Positions 60,658-64,000 of a DNA stretch of 64,000 bases are shown one piece after another (within the stretch, counting starts at the first letter, position 1; the number at the start of each line of letters is the position of its first letter). This stretch comes from Holophagales bacterium UBA5704. GTDB lineage: Bacteria > Acidobacteriota > Thermoanaerobaculia > Multivoradales > UBA5704. The position numbers and the translations under genes were made by a program. The notes below the pieces were generated by a model. The model saw only the letters and a list, made by a program, of their open reading frames with translations, was not told where the DNA came from and did not search any database. Where the stretch lies: contig DIHE01000089.1 of assembly GCA_002420005.1 (NCBI GenBank), positions 83,002 to 147,001 of the forward strand, written 5' to 3'.

Positions 60658-63600
60658 ATGGCGACCAGGCATGTGTCTCTCACCGAGATGGCGCGAGTGT
60701 TTGCCGGCGAAGCGCCTGGCTGGGAAGCGGAAACAGCAATAGCCCATATCGCAGCTTGTAGGCGATGCCGGTGTCGGGCAGAGAAGGCGGCTACTGCCGC
60801 ACGGCAGAGGAATCACTCACCCGAGAACCCGACAGCAGCGGGCGCGCTTCTTGCGCTTCTTGACTCAGAGAAAGAAACCACCAAGGCACGGCTCCTGGCT
60901 CGCAGCAGGTGGGCGGAGCTTGAATTCCGCACTGCCGAAGACCAGATTGCGAGCCTTGGAAACTGTTCGCCAGCTCACGCGCGAGAAATCTTTGAACTTA
61001 TCCTGAGGGATGCAACAGAGGCGGCGTTGGAGGACCCCTTTCTCGGTGAAGAAAGAGCGCGGCTCGCCCACTCACTGGCAGCAGCTCTCTCTGGCAAAGC
61101 CGGCCTTCAAGGCCGAGCGATGCTCGTCATCGTGAATTGTCGGCGCCTTGCGGCTGCATGGAAGAGCTCTGCTGAGGCGCTCAGAGTCGCGCGCCAGCAT
61201 TTCGACGAAGAGGGCTTTGAGCCGCGACACGAAGCACTCTACTACCAGGCGAAGGCATCGCTGGCGTCGGAAACAGGCCAGCTTGAGCTCGCCAGAGAAT
61301 GCCTCGCGCAGGCTGCCGCGAACTACCGGAAGGCGGGTGATCAGCCGGCGGTCGCATCGATCACCGTTCAGGAGGCTAACACCCTCCTTGCAGGGGGCCT
61401 CTACGAAGAAGCACTGGAAAAAGCTGGGGCGGCCGTGAGGCGACTGCCTCATGGCGAAGTTCGACTTGAACTGCTTGCGCGGAGTCTTATTGCCGAATGC
61501 CTCGCGCTTCTTGGGCGTCCAGCAGAGGCACTGCGGTGTTTTCTCGTCGTCCTGCCGCTCTACAAGGAATTTGGAGACCATCGAAGCGAGCTTAGACTCA
61601 TCAACCTCGAGGCAATCCTGTTCGATTCACTGGGTTATATCCGCGAAGCCGAGAAGGCGTACCGGCGCGTTGCCGCTGCTTACATGGAAGCTGAGCTCTA
61701 CAAAGATGCGTTCAGAACGATGCTGTCACTTTTCACGGCTCTTGCAAAGCGGAATGAGTGGGAGAAGGCTGCCCAAGTCTGTGAGGACGTGCTGCGGATG
61801 TACGACCAGACGGCAGAGACCTGCCATGATGAAATAAAGCGACTATGGCATGACCTACTAGCGCTAGCCGGAACCCGCCACTTGAGCGAAGACCAATTAC
61901 TTGCAGCCCGCACTCACCATGTGCGGCACTGGCACGCACCAGCAAAGCAGCCACTGTTTCTCAGGGCTGCAGGCAGCGCCGGTGTCAAAGCCGAGCAAGG
62001 CGAATTCGGTAGCTGGCCGCCGTCTCTCCCGGGCACAACCGTGGAGGAGCTCCTGGAAGTGGCGCGCGAACCCCGGGGGTTCATCAGTGTGCCGGCGGTG
62101 GGTGGGTACGCCGACGCAATGCAAGCCTTCGACCGTAGGCTGTTGGAGACTGCCTTTGTTCAATGCGGGGGCTGCTACCATGCTATGGCAAGGCTACTCG
62201 CTATTTCCCGGAACACGGTCAAAGATAAGCTCGGCAGATATGGCATCGCCGAAGCTCTTCAGGACACCGCCATGGCTAGCTGTGGGCTCAATCTACTTGG
62301 CGAGCCTGAGAAGGAAGCTCTGGAGCTTCTTCGGGCGCGTAGTTTGTGGGCGGATCTGGTCAGGCTCCCGGCCCGTAGACAGCTCGAGAGAGCCAGATCA
62401 GGGCTACGAAACCTGACGCCGTTGGTGGTTGAGCTTGCGCTGGGAGCCGCGTCGGCTACAGCGTTGGAAGATCCGGAGCTCGGCGAGGAAAAAGCGATTA
62501 TAGCTCACAGCCTGGCAGAGGCGCTCCCCAAGCACGGGAGGGTGGCCCTGACGAGGGCGGATCTCATGAGTGAAGCCATGTTCGTCATCGGCAATTGCCG
62601 CAGACTCACAGGGGACTGGAGCAGCGCAGAAGCCGCTTTCAAAACCGCGGAAATGCAACTTCAGGCAGGCACCCGCGACGCGCTGCGCACGGCGCGGCTA
62701 TATTCACTGCGCGCCTCTCTTGCTTCTGATACCGGTAAATTGGAGGTCGCGCTTGCTTTCCTCGACCTCGCTTCTGCGGCGCAGGCGCGAGGGAGCTCAG
62801 AGGCAGACAGAAGCGCTCTAGCGGTCCAGGAAGCTAATATCCTGCTTTTTGCGGGCCGCCACGAGGCAGCGTTAGCACGCGCAGAAGAGGCGTTGGACAC
62901 CTTACCCCCGCGGGCAGTATACCTGGAGATGCTGGCACGGAGCATCGTGACGGAGTGCCTTGCAATTCTAGGGCGAGCTGACGAAGCACTACGGAATCTC
63001 TCCGAGACATGGCCACTCTTCGAGCAGCTTCGCGGACAGCGCAGCAGTCTGCGGCTGGCGCACCTCGAGGCCTTTGTCCTGGAAGCCTATGGTTTCGAGA
63101 GAGAGTCCGAAGCCGCGCTGCAGGCCTGCCTGGCCAGCTATGCCAAAGCTGGCCTCTACAAGGATGTATTCTTAGGCATGCTTAGTCGCTTGGCGTTGCT
63201 TGGCCAGAGGGGCGCTTGGCGTTCTGCCGCAGAGGTCTGCGAATTTGCAATCGGTGTGACTCAGGATGCAGATCAGATTTCCCATGACTGCGCATTGGCA
63301 GTCTGGGCGGATCTGCTAGCAATGGTTCGAGTCAAGGAAGTACCCGGAGCGAGGATACTTGAAGCACAGCACACGCTGGTCCGCGCCTGTAGTGTCGCCT
63401 GCGGGGGGCGACGAGATTATTCAGGCGGGCAGCCACCGTTGCGATGGGAGCCAGCCGGTGGGCCTTTTCCTACCAAGCCTGCCGGGTCGGCTCGCGGGAT
63501 GAACTGCACAGAGGTCGATTCATTGTTCACGGTGGAGCTGCCTTCTCTGCCGGAGAGTCTGTCTCCGGGGGAGTATCAGACTGCGTTGGATTGGCTGGAT

Positions 63601-63813
63601 CGCCGCCTCATTGCTGAAGGCTTGCAGCGTAGCGGTGGGCAAGTCAAGCCAGCCGCGCGCCTGCTTGGCCTGGCGGCAAAGACCATCCGGAGAAAGATGA
63701 CCAAATACGGGTTGAACCGTGGCGTTGGCCGGGTCTCGCCAAGACGAGGTAGGCCATCACAGCGGTTTGAAAGTTCAGTTCGGCCCCCTGAATCCAATGG
63801 GGAGACGACCTGA
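60658..63813 (+). CDS. Zinc-finger/TPR protein with two Fis-type helix-turn-helix domains (tandem duplication)
   Basis: A 1051-aa protein. Residues 28-40 carry an HxxxCxxC motif (His30, Cys34, Cys37) as in zf-HC2 anti-sigma proteins. Two similar halves follow, each with TPR-like helices and then a Fis/HTH_8 DNA-binding motif: first about 488-525 (FDRRLLETAFVQCGGCYHAM, ISRNTVKDKLGRYGI), second about 975-1015 (LDRRLIAEGLQRSGGQVKPA, LAAKTIRRKMTKYGL). The matching segments ALEDPFLGEERARLAHSLA and ALEDPELGEEKAIIAHSLA show the duplication. Codon use is less GC-rich than in the neighbours. Likely a transcriptional regulator; the two HTHs could replace dimerisation. Confidence 0.85.
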   Translation: MATRHVSLTEMARVFAGEAPGWEAETAIAHIAACRRCRCRAEKAATAARQRNHSPENPTAAGALLALLDSEKETTKARLLARSRWAELEFRTAEDQIASLGNCSPAHAREIFELILRDATEAALEDPFLGEERARLAHSLAAALSGKAGLQGRAMLVIVNCRRLAAAWKSSAEALRVARQHFDEEGFEPRHEALYYQAKASLASETGQLELARECLAQAAANYRKAGDQPAVASITVQEANTLLAGGLYEEALEKAGAAVRRLPHGEVRLELLARSLIAECLALLGRPAEALRCFLVVLPLYKEFGDHRSELRLINLEAILFDSLGYIREAEKAYRRVAAAYMEAELYKDAFRTMLSLFTALAKRNEWEKAAQVCEDVLRMYDQTAETCHDEIKRLWHDLLALAGTRHLSEDQLLAARTHHVRHWHAPAKQPLFLRAAGSAGVKAEQGEFGSWPPSLPGTTVEELLEVAREPRGFISVPAVGGYADAMQAFDRRLLETAFVQCGGCYHAMARLLAISRNTVKDKLGRYGIAEALQDTAMASCGLNLLGEPEKEALELLRARSLWADLVRLPARRQLERARSGLRNLTPLVVELALGAASATALEDPELGEEKAIIAHSLAEALPKHGRVALTRADLMSEAMFVIGNCRRLTGDWSSAEAAFKTAEMQLQAGTRDALRTARLYSLRASLASDTGKLEVALAFLDLASAAQARGSSEADRSALAVQEANILLFAGRHEAALARAEEALDTLPPRAVYLEMLARSIVTECLAILGRADEALRNLSETWPLFEQLRGQRSSLRLAHLEAFVLEAYGFERESEAALQACLASYAKAGLYKDVFLGMLSRLALLGQRGAWRSAAEVCEFAIGVTQDADQISHDCALAVWADLLAMVRVKEVPGARILEAQHTLVRACSVACGGRRDYSGGQPPLRWEPAGGPFPTKPAGSARGMNCTEVDSLFTVELPSLPESLSPGEYQTALDWLDRRLIAEGLQRSGGQVKPAARLLGLAAKTIRRKMTKYGLNRGVGRVSPRRGRPSQRFESSVRPPESNGETT

Positions 63814-64000
63814 ACCGAGGCGCCGACCTAGGAGAAGCTGCGCCGGCTGGCGGCGGCCACGGGCGCCCCCAGGTACGTGGCGGTGGCCTTGCGGAGGATC
63901 TTCGCGCCGCCTTCAAGAAGAACCTGGCACCGGTCGAGGTCCCCGACATCCTGCAACGGGTCTCCGGTGTCGGCGTCTACACCTACGACTTCATCGACGG
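63792..64000 (+). CDS. Possible coding fragment cut by the window end
   Basis: One plus-strand frame is open from about 63792 to the end and reads plausibly as protein in its last 45 codons (DLRAAFKKNLAPVEVPDI, SGVGVYTYDFIDG). No ATG, GTG or TTG start is seen in this frame, so it is either a 5'-truncated remnant or uses a start I cannot identify. Family not recognised. Confidence 0.3.
   Translation, partial: MQWGDDLNRGADLGEAAPAGGGHGRPQVRGGGLAEDLRAAFKKNLAPVEVPDILQRVSGVGVYTYDFID

Noticed and set aside
1..64000. CRISPR array, insertion sequence or transposase
   Set aside because: No regularly spaced direct repeats, no terminal inverted repeats with an internal transposase frame, and no DDE or HUH motifs were noticed.

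Overview
This is a 64-kb window of GC-rich bacterial DNA. I see no rRNA, tRNA, CRISPR array or insertion sequence. The gene content suggests an Acidobacteriota-like bacterium (for example the Thermoanaerobaculia side): FG-GAP/ASPIC-UnbV proteins, a CHAT-TPR protein beside an ECF sigma factor and a zinc-finger anti-sigma, a Ser/Thr kinase-TPR protein, a TPR-Fis regulator, and AOC-like and cupin/FGE-like proteins. That placement is an inference from gene content; no marker gene is present.

Region 1 (238-34456) is the main feature and looks like one system that I cannot match to a described one. A plus-strand arm (238-6233) carries a nitrilase-fold amidohydrolase, two tandem members of an unrecognised family (A1, A2), a patatin-like protein that has lost its catalytic residues, and an intact patatin-like phospholipase. 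It meets, with a 3-bp gap, a very long minus-strand arm (34456 down to 6237). The minus arm begins with two NarL/LuxR-type regulators, then an SDR-acyltransferase fusion, an intact UbiB/ABC1 kinase-like protein, and a chain of about sixteen genes, most overlapping by ATGA, GTGA or TTGA. Both arms draw on the same paralogue families: family A (3 copies), patatins (3), family B with AOC/dirigent-like barrel motifs (4, one fused to E), an N-terminal module C with the motifs FSWAMSLFG and GDRLQR (4), family D (2), family E (2) and family G (2). Several families contain one enzyme-like and one catalytically degenerate member (patatin, UbiB), and a 1142-aa protein carries a degenerate SGNH domain. 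The enzymes that can be recognised point to lipids or the membrane (phospholipases, acyltransferase, UbiB), but the product or process is unknown.

Region 2 (34457-41910): an AT-richer regulatory gap; an outer-membrane-barrel gene whose signal peptide and barrel are separated by an in-frame TGA; a sodium:solute symporter; a convergent class-C beta-lactamase-like lipoprotein; and a divergent secreted TPR-CHAT protein.

Region 3 (41966-48325): a small unknown protein, an ECF-type sigma factor, a membrane anti-sigma-like zinc-finger protein, another small unknown protein, a SAM methyltransferase, a BNR/sortilin-like repeat protein and an orphan carbamate kinase.

Region 4 (48315-56858): two bacterial PH-domain membrane proteins (YdbS/YdbT type), a short-chain dehydrogenase, an orphan HlyD-type lipoprotein adaptor, a Ser/Thr kinase with TPRs next to a PlsC acyltransferase, and an unrecognised 471-aa protein.

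Region 5 (56901-59963): a four-gene minus-strand operon of three small unknown proteins and a type ISP-like DNA methyltransferase without a nuclease or helicase part, a candidate defence or epigenetic module.

Region 6 (59964-64000): visibly lower-GC DNA with a small secreted-peptide-like ORF and a 1051-aa zinc-finger/TPR/Fis-HTH protein built as a tandem duplication, then the start of a coding fragment cut by the window end. This segment may have been acquired horizontally.
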